DNA of 62,000 bases, from NCBI GenBank assembly GCA_002633005.1, contig NMRA01000064.1, forward strand, positions 1 through 62,000. Reading direction: 5' to 3'. The notes below the pieces were generated by a model. That model had not been told where the DNA came from. It was given only the letters and a program-made list of their open reading frames with translations, and did not search any database. The position numbers and the translations under genes were made by a program. This document shows, piece by piece, positions 44,195-57,697 of the stretch (position 1 is the stretch's first letter; every line of letters starts with the position of its first letter). This DNA is from Phoronis australis (taxonomy: Eukaryota > Phoronida > Phoronidae).

Positions 44195-44455
44195 TGAGTA
44201 GTGGTCGGCTGTACATGGTGTAATACAGAATGTTACTGTATGTCTGTAGTGGAAGGCTGTACATGGTGTAATACAGAATGTTACTGTATGTCTGTAGTGG
44301 AAGGCTGTACATGGTGTAATACAGAATGTTACTGTATGTCTGTAGTGGAAGGCTGTACATGGTGTAATACAGAATATCACTATATGTCTGACAGCTGTAC
44401 ATGGTGTAATACAGAATACCATTGTATGTCTGAGTAGTGGTGGGCTGCACATGGT
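44195..44455 (+). repeat. 48-bp minisatellite, about five copies
   Basis: The unit contains ggctgtacatggtgtaatac, agaatgttactgtatgtctg and tagtggaa. Outer copies are more diverged. Because 48 is a multiple of three, long repetitive open frames appear on both strands (44133-44602); they are not taken as genes. Confidence 0.95.
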
Positions 44456-45330
44456 GGAATACACAATATCACTGTATGCCTGAGAAGTTGACGGCTGTAC
44501 ATTGTGCATCATCAAACCAGATGAAAAAATGAAGTTGTTTGGAAAATGATCAAAGAAAATGAAGAATGTGTTTGCTATAATAGATTCTTTATTATTGTTC
44601 ATACAGGGTATGTGTCAGGATGATGCATCCTTGTCACAACCAATACACTCTACGTAACGCTGTCAGAGTGTACAATCATAACTAATTCCTACTTCAAGTC
44701 TGTAACGCTTCTACGCTTAAAAGGCACATTCCAGAGCATCCTTTTCGAATTTCACATAAAACAATTTGTCAGAATTATTGTTTTTCTATTGTTCAGAAGG
44801 CCGATTATAATACGTTGTTGAAATAGTCAAAATTTTGTTGTATGATAAGAGTTCAGTACAAGCAGTAGTGTTCATGATGCCATGTAAATAGACTCAGGCT
44901 GGACAAAATACCCGCAAAATCTTGGCTTATTTTCCTATTTTTATAAAGGAATTTTCACTCATATTTTTCAACTTCTGTTGCATGTAGTTATAAGCCAATT
45001 TCCTTACAACTTCATAGATTGCCCTATGAGAATCTACTATGCTTTTTGATTTTACCTGATTTTATATCACCTTGTATGTAAGTGCTTAAGCTAATTTTGC
45101 AAACATTATGCCAGGAAAATAAATTAAAATGTTCAATTTACAAAACAATGAAGCGGTTTATCCATGCTTGTAACAAAGGAATGTTTAAACTGAAACAATA
45201 TAATGATTAAAATATGTGTATACACTAAAACTGTATTCAGTGTAACTATTTATATCAAAACTTTGCATTCTTATAACATAATTTTCTGTCGTCAGTTTAT
45301 TTTTAAACAAGTTGCACATCTATAAATTAA

Positions 45331-47870
45331 AATAACTATGCTTCACTCAGTGCTTGTCTTTGTCAAGGTCACAGACACATCTCTTACTACTCCATACCCA
45401 AAGTTTATAGTATATAAATAAGATGTACATAAAGCAATAAAAATTCATAATAATACTGTTGTTTACTAGGCGTCTTAAAATGATGGAGTGTTCTGGTAAT
45501 ACAATTGACCTTTTCACAGATAGCATTAAACGTCATATACACTAAGGATTTTGGTAAATGGATCAGTCAATTTTGAGATGTCTCAACTGAGCTGTGTTGT
45601 TGAATTTGTGCTGTGCATGGATATAGTGATGTGACAAATGAACATCCTAAGATGTGAATTAATCAACTAGATAACTAATAGATTGTGATGGCGGGACTTC
45701 AGTTGTTTGTCAGAGTCCTTTGCCTGCATATGAAGCTGATGATTTGGCTATGCCAGCTCTTGGCTTGACTGATTCATATACCACAAATCTGCGCTCTGAG
45801 ATGCGTGTGCATCAATTTACGCTATCCATAAATAGGTCAAGAATACACTAGTTCCCCGTAACAGAACTTTTTGTCAGCAATTCATTTTTAGGCACCTACA
45901 TATACGGTATATACATGGGTGCAAGTTGTAGTCATCTCTATCTAGACATCTGGTTCCGATGCTGTATCTCCTAAACTCCTTGTACTGTGTTGTTGAAATC
46001 TGTCAGATGTGTTCTTGTGAAGTTGACCACAGGTGACTACGAACTTCTGACTGATCTGTCTGCTGCTGTGCTCCTAGTGGCAATTTTGATTTTATAAGTT
46101 TGCCTTTGTATCTTAGAAGTTCCTTGGTGGATTTTAAGGAAATTTGACAAATAGTTTTATAATAAGAAGACAGCAATGCCATTTCATTTCTTACGGATTT
46201 GATATATTGTGGGCCATCTAATGGCCATTTTTGTTATACTAGAAACACCCCTAGAAGCACAAAGTTTTCGGTGTAGCCGTGGATGCATTTCAATGCTCCG
46301 CATTGTTCTTGTTTAAATATTAAGTTCTTCATCTACAAAAAATAACTATGCTTCACTCAGTGCTTGTCTGTGTCAAGGTCACAGACACACCTCTTACTAC
46401 TCCATACCCAAAGTTTATAGTATATAAATAACATGTATATAAAGCAATAAAAATTCATAATAATACCTCTGTTAAACAGACATCTTAAGATGATGAAGTG
46501 TTCTGGTAATACAATTGACCTTTTCACAAGTAGCATGAAACGTCATATACACTAAGGATTTTGGTAAATGGATCAGTCAATTTTGAGATGTCTCACCTGA
46601 GCTGTATTGTTGAATTTGTGCTGTGCATGGATATAGTGATGTGACAAATGAACATCCTAAGATGTGAATTAATCAACTAGATAACTAATAGATTGTGATG
46701 GCGGGACTTCAGTTGTTTGTCAGAGTCCTTTGCCTGCATATGAAGCTGATGATTTGGCTATGCCAGTTCTTGGCTTGACTGATTCATATACCACAAATCT
46801 GCGCTCTGAGATGCGTGTGCATCAATTTACGCTATCCATAAATAGGTCAAGAATACACTAGTTCCTCGTAACAGAACTTTTTGTCAGCAATTCATTTTTA
46901 GGCGCCTACATATACGGTATATACATGGGTGCAAGTTGTAGTCATCTCTATCTAGACATCTAGTTCTGATGCTGTATCTCCTAAACTCCTTGCACTGTGT
47001 TGTTGAAATCTGTCAGATGTTTTCTTGTGAAGTTGACCACAGGTGAGTACGAACTTCTGACTGATCTGTCTGCTGCTGTGCTCCTAGTGGCAATTTTGAT
47101 TATATAAGTTTGCCTTTGTACCTTAGAAGTTCCTTGGTGGATTTTAAGGAAATTTGCCAAATAGTTTTATAATAAGAAGACAGCAATGCCATTTCATTTT
47201 CTTACGGATTTGATGTATTGTGGACCATCTAATGGCCATTTTTGTTATACTAGAAACACCCCTAGAAGCACAAAGTTTGCAGTGTAGTCGTGGAAGCATT
47301 TCAATGCTCCGCGTTGTTCTTGTTTAAATAAGTTCGTCATCTATAAAAATAACTATGCTTCACTCAGTGCTTGTCTGTGTCAAGGTCACAGACACACCTC
47401 TTACTACTCCATACCCAAAGTTTATAGTATATAAATAAAATGTATATAAAGCAATAACAATTCATAATAATACCTCTGTTAAACAGACATCTTAAGATGA
47501 TGAAGTGTTCTGGTAATACAATTGACCTTTTCACAGATAGCATGAAACGTCATATACACTAAGGATTTTGGGAAATGGATCAGTCAATTTTGAGATGTCT
47601 CAATGGAGCTGTGTTGTTGAATTTGTGCTATGTATGGATATAGGGATGTGACAAATGAACATCCTAAGATGTGAATTGATCAAGTAGATAACTAATAGAT
47701 TATGATGGCAGGACTTCAGTTGTTTGTCAAGAGTCCTTTGTCAACTTATTAAGCAGCTGATTTGGTTATGCCAGTTCTTGGCTTGACTGATTCATATACC
47801 ACAAATCTATGCTATGAGATGCGTGCGCATCAATTTATGCTATCCGTAAATAGGTCAAGAATACACTATT
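45331..47870 (+). repeat. ~1.01-kb tandem satellite, 2.5 copies
   Basis: Unit starts (aataactatgcttcactcag) lie at 45331, 46341 and 47348, giving periods of 1010 and 1007 bp. The third copy stops near 47870, after aatacacta. Copies differ at scattered single bases and short indels. Each full unit includes ctcctagtggcaattttgat and catctaatggccatttttg, related to the degenerate repeats at 50.9-51.6 kb. No open frame of note occurs. Confidence 0.95.
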
Positions 47871-49937
47871 TAATTTGTTTTGATTTTTATGTTCTGTCAG
47901 CCCTAAATAGGGAAATATATATATTAATATTACATAGGTAGCTGTGACCTAAATAGTGAACTATTTATGAATAGCAGGAACTTGCAGAAATTTACAAAGA
48001 GTAAGCCACCAATTTTAAAAGAATGGAAATGACAGAGTTATCTATATTACATGAGCATTAGGATGGATTCACTGTCAATGCCATAACAAATTAGATATAA
48101 AAAGTTTCGCAATGCGCATGCTATCAAAATATGTAATAGTGGTTATATATCCACTATGCTGGTCCATGGTAACCGTGTAATATGAAATATGAGTACTTAC
48201 AAAATATATGAATTGAGCTTTACTTAGATCACCCTAGTAGATTCCTGATTGTATATGAGCATCCTATAAGGCTTGTATCTTGATTGTCTGGGAAATCTTT
48301 ATTATGGTAATAATTCTCCTGTTTGGGATAGTCTCTAAAATTTGAGACATGTAAATTCAATCAAAAATTGAATTTTCTTGATTCTTAAGATTGGAAGATG
48401 GCTGATTTTGACGCTGATCGTATTTCTGAAATTTTGGTTCTCGCAGTGTGTTACATCAACTAGGTGAATGATTGTTTTTCACTGACTGTAATTCTTGAAT
48501 TTGGGACGGCCATAGTTGCCTATTTCTACTGTATTGTTCGAGGTCTAACCTTGAGCAAAATAATTGTTTTTTCACTGTCCCAAACTGGAGAATCTTTACA
48601 ATTTCTAAGCGCAAAATCTTGTTAGCTTTAGTCTAATCGCTGGATAGCTTACGGGATCTCCATTTGTTAAGTTTTGAAGAAGGCGGAAATTTTCTTGAAT
48701 GCCAAAGGACTGCGCAAAAAATGGCATATGGGAAGGGGTTCCTATTAAGTTGTTTGGGGGACTTTCTCAAGAAATTTTTTTTTTAATTATGGGCTCATTT
48801 CATTCATTTCTGTGAAATATTTTTTGCTTATCTGAATGCAATGAAGCTTAATACACAGCAGACTGGATATTGAGGCTGGCGCCACAAATTCAAAGATCAC
48901 GGAAACGTTGGAGGAAATTTAAAAGTGTAGCAAGTGTAGTAGCCTGTGAAAACAGAGTGTGGAGAACCCTGATAGCTCAGATTAAGAGTATGAGCATTGT
49001 TGAAAAGTAGCTATGCAAAGTGTTGCCCTTTGGTAGTTAATGGTACTCATGCTGTACAGTATCTACAATGCTTATCATTGCCGTTTCCTATTTCCGACAT
49101 TTCTAGGCTACTTGGTGGTGCATGAGCAATCATAGTTGACTCACACAGTTAAGTGAGTGTTTTTGAAGGGTTTTTATAAACCATTTCTAGAAATATTTCT
49201 ACAAAATATATGTTCCAGTGAACAAAGCAATTTTTACATTCGATAAACTTTCACGATTATGGAAAGATTCTGTAATTAAAATAAACGAATAAAGCTTTTT
49301 GTTCTAATTCCTTTCCTGTGGTTATCCTTTTTCTTGTATGCTAGAACCCTTTTGCGTGACTTGTACCACCACAAAGTGATAAAGTCAGTCTATGCAAGAT
49401 ATTGTTTTAACACGCGCCACTTACATTTGAGGTGTTCTCGGCAGTTTAGGACACTTAATGTTTTTTGATTTAAGATTTGTATCCGAGTGTTGATCATTTT
49501 TATGAAATCAGCTCTGTCATTTTTGTTTTCATAAGTGTGTTGAGGGCGGGGTGAGTTATGACAGGTGTAATAGGCAGGGGTTTGCCTTTACTAGCAAAAA
49601 AATTGACGCGTGTCTACTTAATATCTTAGCGTTTGGGAAAAGACTCCCATATCAATATCTAGCTTCTTATTTGTAACTCATTTCAACCACAAGTTCTATT
49701 ATAGGAACCCTTTCAATGCACGAAAATATGTCATCTATTTCATGCGTCATCTATTTCGATACGTCATCTATTTCAATACGTTATTGATTTCAATATGCGT
49801 CTATTTCAATGCCAAAATTGCTGATTTGGTACCTATCAATGCCAAAATGACACGAATATCAACCTTGCAGTCATACCAATACCTCGTAATTTTATGCACA
49901 GGAAATGAAGTTTCCTCGGTCTGTGCCCTAACTGTAA
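47871..49937. other. no gene assigned; spacer between the two ZU5-death genes
   Basis: AT-rich sequence without recognised repeats or exons. It should contain the 3' UTR of the upstream paralogue (stop at 49938) and perhaps the unfound 5' end of the downstream one. Confidence 0.35.
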
Positions 49938-52900
49938 CTATTCAACTCCTTTCTGTTTATCGACTAAGAAGGCGTCTCCAACCGACATATAAGCACTGTC
50001 CTTTTCTACCGGTTTATTACCCTGCGGCTTCTTATGGGACCTCATCTGTACCTGTTGATGTGCAGTAGCCTCAGCTCTTTCCCCACCTTCACAATCACCC
50101 TCAGGTTGCCGAATAACAGAGTACGTCTCCGGATAGAGAAGTTCTTGAATATGATGGGCAATAGAGTCTGGCTTTGCTTGGCAGTGTGCCAGCAATTTCC
50201 TCAAGCCATCTTCTGGAGCCTCATGCTGACTCCTCACCTTCATTTCAAAGATGTCCAACAGATGTCCACAGTCGCTGTGTTGAACTTTCTGCTGGCACCG
50301 TTGAAGCCTTTCGTACGTGTCGATTTCTTCGTCTTTTGTACCCAGTTGTTCTTTGAGAAATTGTATAAATTGCCTTCTGTTTTTAGGATCATCCAGATTC
50401 GTTAACAGCTTGTATCGCAGTAACAGTGGAAGACAGGTTCTCTCAGCCTGTAAAGATCAGTCCTTGTGAATTTAATTTTTCTCTTTGTTACTGGTCAGGA
50501 GAACGTGTAGTACATTGATAATGAGGATTGTTTCCTGATACTATTAGCTGTGTTGATTCATTCAATTTCATTTTAATTGTGACTATAGCTGCAAGAAATT
50601 AAGAAGCTAAAATAACACCATATTTTGTGTTCTTTTGAATGCCTATACTATTAGTAAACGATTCTGAAAGAACATTCAATGGAGTGCTTTTTTGAACCTT
50701 GCTTCCAAGAGAGCTCACATGCGGGCTCTTTTATGCGTCCACATTTGTACATGTGGGTGCATTGTGGCGTCATTCCTATCCAGACAGCATCCCTTCGATG
50801 TATGTTCATGGAAATTTACAGACATGTTCCTTTCATGGATGGGACGGCGTGATCGGACTACCGTTGTGCCCCCTAATTTCATTTTTTCCAATTTTCTCTT
50901 GACAGATTTTTTATGAAATTTGGTAAATAGGTCTCCATTGAAAAATTGATGACGTTTTCCCGTTTTTGGATGGATTCAACATTTTTGCGCCATCTAGTGA
51001 CCATTTTTACTGTTTGCTAATGTGTTTTTGGTGTCCGCCCCTCTATGATCCAAACCACTCAAACGATAATGATGAAAATTGGCATGTATGGTTCTGCTGT
51101 GAAGAGGATGGCTGATGGATGATTTTCGGATGACTCCGACTACTGTGGCATCTCCTAGTGGTGTTTTTAAATCTCTCCTAAATCCTTTGTGGGAACTTTC
51201 ATTATTAAATTTGGCAAGTGTATTTATATGAAATTGACGACAGACGACATCATTTGGACGAATCCGACTTTCGCTGTGCCCCTGGAAATAATTTTTCCCC
51301 CGTTATCTTCTGTTATAATCTTTGAAGCTCCTTAACGGATATTTATGAAATTTAGTAAATGGATTTCTATTCGACAATGACATGTTCCCATTTCCTGATA
51401 GATTTGACATGTAATGGCCACTTTTGTAAACATGAAATTTTGCAAATAGGTTTCTGTTAAGGAGATGACTACGCCTTCTAATTTTCGGACAGATTTGTCA
51501 TACTTTGTGCCACCCGCTGGCCATTTTTAAAAATTTTAAATACGTTTTTGACGTCCCTCTCTCTATCCATCAAACCGCTCGAAGGATCATTATTCTGGGG
51601 GCCCAGGGTCGTAGCTATGAACTCTGACTTGACTCCTACTGGAAACTTAGCCAATCATAATGCCTGAGTACTAACTTGTACGTTTACTCATTCCGTGTAA
51701 TTTATAAATTTTCATCTTTAGTTTTGAGTACTGACATTAGATGCCAGGCCCTTATTTGTCAATCTTCCAATGAACAAAGGCAAATCACCGATAAAATCAT
51801 CACATTGAATTTTTAACTTTTGGTTATATTTTGCAGTATCCAGTTTAGTAATAATTGTTTACCATAGTAGTTGCAGCAGCTGTCACTAAGATGTCCACAC
51901 CGTTGTCTTCACAACCCTGCTGTACATGTAGTTTGTAGGTGTTAGTCCGATGAGTGGTAATAATGAATTCCACACCACTGTATCCATGCTTATACACGGT
52001 AGCTACCTTGATAGTTCTGTCTTCTACCTGTAGATGTCAGTATGGTGTGCTTAAATTGATACCAATCCCGTCTAGCCTATTATCAGATAATTATCACCAC
52101 TAGATTCTATAAATGTTTGAAATAAAATATTACCGCGTTACCCTTGTCAACCCTCAAAAGTTTGGAACAACTTTGATATCATACAAGGACTGTCAAATGG
52201 CCAAGTACCAGACAGACACGCCACAAAAATTCTTTCCTTGAATTACCTCCCCCCCCTTGCCACAGAACCTGAATTCCAACCACACTCACACACTCTTACC
52301 ATGAATAATTTTAGTGTAACTAACTGGAAACACAACATAGACACTGGTCACTTGTACTGAATGCCGGAACGTGATTGGAGTTCAGGTTTCATGGTAAATG
52401 TTTTTTTAAGCATGGCAAGAGTTTTGCAGTGTGTGGTGAAGGTATGCACACCCATGGTAAGAGTAGGTTTCCACCCCCTCTATTGACAGCTGAGGTGATT
52501 GACAGCTGAGGTGATTGACAGCTGAGGTGATTGACAGCTGAGGTGATTGACAGCCTAAATCAAGCCACACTGTCCACTTTCTAACACAACTTGAAATTGT
52601 TTTGAGCTGAAGAACAAGATTATTAGATAATCAGGTTCAAGACATGGGGTAAAATGTCAACTGTTTGGCATGCAATATGGCAAACAATTAAAATTTTATT
52701 TTCTTGTTTTTCACAAAACTTAAATGTCTGTAAGTGATGCTTTGCTGTTTGAATAGTTGTGGGCATTCAAAACAATGTGAAAAATCTTTGAAAAATGAAA
52801 ATTATTACATTTCGACTTTTATTTTTGTTCAAAGTTAGGGAAATGCTATGCTTTGGTACATGTTATGTGATTAGAAATTGTTTCATTGTGGAACATGCAA

Positions 52901-54530
52901 AAAGGTTACTGTGAATGCAAACTGGTCAACCAGCAACGTTTAACATTGATTTGGTCCACTGTTGTGAAAGGAGGATATGTGTTAAGTTTTATTACTTACT
53001 ACTTCTGCAAACCTCAGCTGCACGCTCACATCACCGTCTCCCTCACACAAAGACATTGGCTGTGGTAGGCCTGTTGCCTGGATGCCTTTCATATTAGATA
53101 ATTTGACCTGAAACGAAGCTGTTCGTTGAGCCATTGGGGAAAAAGCATTGTCTGTCTAAAACAATGAATTATCCACTGTAACACACTTCCACTCATTACT
53201 CTTTTATATTGTAGCAAAAACTAATAAATTAATTTAGTTATCAGTTTAATTTGTACAGAGCTTATCCTCTGTTAAGGATATCTCATATATTATTCACAAA
53301 AATTAGCCGCCGTTTTTACAATATTTCACATACCATATGTCTAGCAAAATACCTTATCTTCATTCTTAGGGAACTTCAAATACGAAATATATACTTTGTA
53401 GTGAGAAAAAATAGATTTAGCAGAAGTACATTGGAACCATACATGTGTTCATGTGGGTATGGGTGTAAAGCGGAATGTTTATGGTCTGTTTCATTCCTAG
53501 TGATTTTTTGGTCTTTGTACACTGTAGCATAATATATCCAGACATAGCTTAAATCTGTCCGTATCTCTTAGTACAGTTGAATGACTTAAATGTACGTGGT
53601 GTCACTTACCATAATATCCAAGTCCTTCATCACGTAGCATGTCAGGTGGCGCATGTTGGAGTTGATAGGGCGCTCGTACACTGTCACGTGAGCTGTCTGG
53701 GTATTCGATGCACCTGGATTGTTTGAGGGCATGTCGTCTGCTTCAACAGGATCCTGTCTGACGAATGACTGACTGGGAGCAGTAGCGCCTTCCTCTGAGC
53801 ATTCCTCTTCGTTGTCAGAGATACTTTCTAGCGCATTGCTGGCTCTGATTCGCGTAAAGTGCCACAACCCGATGCTTATCTCCTTCTCGTCGACAAAGTA
53901 ACTGGCGTCTTGTTCTTTAGCATGCTTCCATTCATCATCGGTCTGTTTGATATCAACGCAGACTTTTGCTTTGCTACTGTTATTTTTCCGTTGATAGCAG
54001 ACGTACACAGGTCGCTTGAAGTGAGTTCCTTCCGGCCCCATCTCAATAATGGGCATGACATGTTTTTTTGTGGGTGTATCCTGTGGCTGAATGATTCTCA
54101 TTGTTAACTCTTTAGCCTGTGTGCCGATTGCTCCTGGAGGGACAAACAGAAACACATTATGTTCATTACTCGTTAGGAAGCCACCTCTTTCATCAAACTC
54201 ACCCCTCACCGTGGTGGGCGGTGACAGGTTTGCTACATCCTGGTTAGAGTCGATGGTTGTGTTGTCGCTTGAATCAGCTGTGCTGCTCTCTTTCTCAGTA
54301 CTTTCATGCCCGTGTGGAACACTGCCTGTCGGACCTTTAGTCCCACCATCTGTCTCACCTCCTGTCCTACTAGTATCACTCATAGTCTCATTTTCAGCAT
54401 TCTGAAACTGGTCTATCCGTGTGTTATTTTGACTCTTAAAAATGTTGCTTTCCAGGATGTAATCTTTTTTATGCTGCTTTCCGGAGGTATTGTGTGCCTT
54501 TTTAGAGGCAAAAGGTTTGAATGTACGTCT
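49938..54530 (-). CDS. second ZU5-UPA-death-fold protein, paralogue of the 25.4-39.8 kb gene (5' partial)
   Basis: Four minus-strand exons join in phase 0: 54530-53610, 53155-53000, 52027-51863 and 50447-49938 (stop TAG), for 583 residues. Residues 1-110 are a polar Ser/Thr/Asp-rich linker. ZU5 spans about 116-230 (RGGFLTSNEHNVFLFVPPGA) and ends LWHFTRIRASN. UPA spans about 285-414 (QTAHVTVYERPINSNMRHL to ITTHRTNTYKLHVQQG). A six-helix death-like fold spans about 421-520 (LPLLLRYKLLTNLDD, NRRQFIQFLKEQLGTKDEEI, GLRKLLAHC, IAHHIQELL), followed by a polar tail. The third exon is 165 nt long, exactly as in the neighbouring gene. The first exon needs a phase-0 upstream exon; no transmembrane exon was recognised above 54530, so membrane anchoring is unproven. 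Confidence 0.8.
50930..51560 (+). repeat. degenerate repeat array with 'catctagtggccattttt' motif
   Basis: Recurring elements, roughly 170-200 bp apart, are gccatctagtgaccattttt, ggcatctcctagtggtgttt, gtaatggccacttttg and gccacccgctggccattttt. Each is near tatgaaatttggtaaatagg-type and ttttcggacagatttg-type sequence. It occupies the intron between the last two exons of the second ZU5 gene. Confidence 0.6.
52483..52554 (+). repeat. 16-bp minisatellite (ttgacagctgaggtga), 4.5 copies
   Basis: Perfect head-to-tail units in an intron of the second ZU5-death gene. Confidence 0.95.
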
Positions 54531-57430
54531 CTGCAATGAAGAAAAAGGTTACTATTAATGTAAGAATTGCTAAAAATACCCAGCAGTGATGGAAGTGTGT
54601 AGCGAAAATGATGAGACAAACATTCCATTTCCCTGTCATGATTCTGACTACTACTAACACCCAGCCATCATGACGGGGAATTCTGCTGGCGTAAGTCATC
54701 ATGGTGATGTCATGTGACTGAAAAAATAGCCTAATGGATGAGAGGCTTGCTGAACACCTTGTACCGTATATTGGAATATTTCAAAACAGTATTTGGGTAT
54801 GACTTAGTGAAAACCTAACCTGTAGTCAGTAAATTTCCTCCTTAATTTCTGTTGTGCATTCTGAATCCCTTGAAACAAAATTGAAGGTTGGTTAAATATT
54901 CACTCATTTTTTTCACGCCTAACTGCTTCCTTACAGCACTTCCTCATGAAGTGTACATTAGGTCCCCATAACATGTATTATTTAGACTTTCCCATGGCCT
55001 TGAACCATGTATAATACCCTGGATACAATCAGTAAGGAAGTTTTCTGGCCTCAACCTATTGTTTAGCAATGCTGTTGAGTTCAAGGGTCATAGATACACT
55101 GTTTTTCCATGTTCCTCTTTAAAATGTGTAAAATATAATGTGTGTTGTCCTATGACTCATAACTTAAGAAAAGCAAAGAAAATTGTTTTTGAGTGACTAG
55201 CTTATAATATTACACACATTTAATTTTTCCAAAAAAGCTCATTTTTTCTTGATGGCTTTTCCAAGAAATACAGTTTTCAAAACCTTCCAATAGTCTTATT
55301 TAAGTCACCAATACACAATTATGACCAAGAAGTCATCATCACACTGTTTTTTGTACTTTGTTTCTGAGATTTGGCAAATACACAACATTCAGTCAAAATT
55401 CCAACTTCATATCAAAACAACTTAAGTTATAATCAATTTAAATAAAAACCCTGGCACAGATTTGAAATTCATTTGTATTAGATTTCAAATTTTTAATTCG
55501 TAAAAATTGAACAAAAGATAGCTGAGAAATAAACTTGAGGTATTGCCACTATTGCGAAATTATGAACTGAGATAACATAGGTGTTTAATGTTTTTCAGTT
55601 ATATGCTACTTTTGTCCAACTTTCACTGAAAATCTGTGCATATAGTGCTCCAGTTTTACCTAACATTGGTAAAAAGCGATCAGAGGGTACTTTCTATCAC
55701 ATAATAACCAACTTTTCAGTTGTGCATTGCAATATTTGAGCTTTTTTCTTAAAGTTTGTCTGCTTCTCAGACCCAAGTCCAACATGTCTGCTTGGTCTAT
55801 TGTGCATTTTGACAAAGGAGCTTTGTGTGGTGGTGTGATAATTGGTCAATTTGTGGTCTAAGCTCCTGGATTCTTACAGTGAGCTAACAACTAAGTCTGT
55901 GGAGCAGCCACATAGGAAAAGGAATTTTCAGAGATGTGGTTTAAATGACAACTATTCACTTTAAGTTTCCAGTCCGTTTCATTTTGTCAGGAGCATGTAA
56001 ATTGATAATCAAAGTTTTAGACGATATAAGAATTCAAAAACTGTCAAAAATTTAAAATTCAGTGGATACACCCTCCTTAAATGTCTTAGACTGAGATTCT
56101 TCTCAAAGCCTCGAAGACCCATATGAAGTGAGAAAAAACCTACCCAAAGTCAGAATGGGTTGTCTCATTGAAAAACATGGTAATATCTTATGTAATGTCT
56201 CAACATCTTGTTTTTCTAGCAAGGATCTAGCGTTGCTGAACTTGGTTCTGTTCCTACTCAAAATACAGTTTCACTTGTCCACGATATTGGTTGCTTTCAT
56301 AGTACAACATTAAAAGTGCGCAACTTTGTTTTAATTTTGTTTTGAAAAGCACGCCTGCATACACCGTATTCTCTGGTCTTCAGAACAAGGCTGTGACTTC
56401 ACGGCTAAGATGATATAGTTATGGGCTGTTAAAGCTTTGATTTTACTTGGGTTTTTACTCTGTACTTTGTGAAAACAGGATATGAAAAGCAGGGAAATGT
56501 TAAATTAGCCACACTGTCAATTTTCGAAGTATCGTCTCGCACCAAGTATCTTTTGTCTTGATACTTTACTGGCGTTTTACGCTTTCGTATTCAGTACAGT
56601 GTTGTCAACAGGATCCAGTGTCCAACCTCTGTCACAATGGCTCTCCGTTCATAAGGAAATGCATACTTTCATTGGCACTGTTTGAGTTTTTATGGTCGAC
56701 TAGGAGATGGTGAGTAATGCAAAATGAGGTTACACAAGGTTAGGCATATGTTACTCTGATTTTCTACAAATATAAATTATATGTTGATATTCAAAACCAA
56801 AACCAAGTCAGCTGTAAGGCAGTGGTTATACATGTAAACATTTCTGTTATCAATTCATTGGCTCTAAAACTTTGTTTCCCAAGTGTTGCTTTATAGGAAT
56901 TTTTATCCAACTGTTTATGTTCATCAGTTAACATTCTAATAGCTAATTTTCTGTAAAAGTTCCAGTAATTTCTGTTTTTCATATAGGATGTTGTTGTTTT
57001 TCAAATGCATTATGGGATGATTGTCGGTTTGTAAACATCTTGGTTGCATCATAGAAAAAACTGGGTGACTTGTAAACAATTTGGTGGAAAATAGCACTTG
57101 TCACTTGAACTCACCGTATTTGAAAGCGTATGTCCACTGCAACATAATTTTTGGTGCAAGTGTGACTTAACAACAATCATATAAAAATTAAAATATGCAT
57201 CAAATGAACAATAGGTTTTTTGCAAAATATTTAGTGAGATTCTAGGACTATACCAGGTGAGAATGTATCTTGAGGCACATACCGTCCAATAACACTGAGG
57301 TTAACGTCCCTCTTAAAATGCAGGGCCTACGTACCGTAGATGCGAGAAACTCTTAAAAATGCAAGATTAGACATGACTGTGAAATATTGCCACGTATTAC
57401 AAGCAAAGAACGTGGTTACTCTGACGTCAT
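54531..57430. other. no gene assigned; region upstream of the second ZU5-death exon
   Basis: The missing 5' exon(s) of the gene should lie here or further right. Possible donors without a convincing exon were seen (for example cg|gtgagt on the minus strand near 57112). A minus-strand open frame at 56791-56982 is unassigned. Confidence 0.35.
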
Positions 57431-57437
57431 ACATTAA

Positions 57438-57697
57438 ATTCATGCATCTACGGAATACAGCCCAGGTTTACACAATTCATGCATCTACAGAATACAGCCC
57501 AAGTTTATACAATTCATGCATCTACAGAATACAGCCCAAGTTTACACAATTCATGCATCTAAAGAATACATCCCAGGTTTACACAATTCATGCATCTACA
57601 GAATACAGCCCAAGTTTACACAATTCATGCATCTACAGAATGCAGCCCAAGTTTACAAAATTCATGTATCTACAGAATATAGCCCAGGTTTACACAA
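57438..57697 (+). repeat. 37-bp minisatellite, seven copies
   Basis: The unit contains attcatgcatctacagaata followed by cagcccaagtttacaca. Copies differ at one to three positions. All open frames across it are repeat artefacts. Confidence 0.95.

Noticed and set aside
44133-44602. Long repetitive open frames, up to 138 codons
   Set aside because: The 48-bp minisatellite unit is a multiple of three without stops, and frames on both strands are equally open.
45331-47870. CRISPR array or LTR pair
   Set aside because: The repeats are ~1 kb, adjacent with no spacers, in an animal genome; they lack LTR termini and an internal coding region. Tandem satellite fits.
54502-54702. Hydrophobic minus-strand ORF upstream of the second ZU5 exon, considered as its transmembrane exon
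   Set aside because: It runs through the exon's own polypyrimidine tract and acceptor (cattgcag) in another frame; the hydrophobicity reflects the T-rich intron end.
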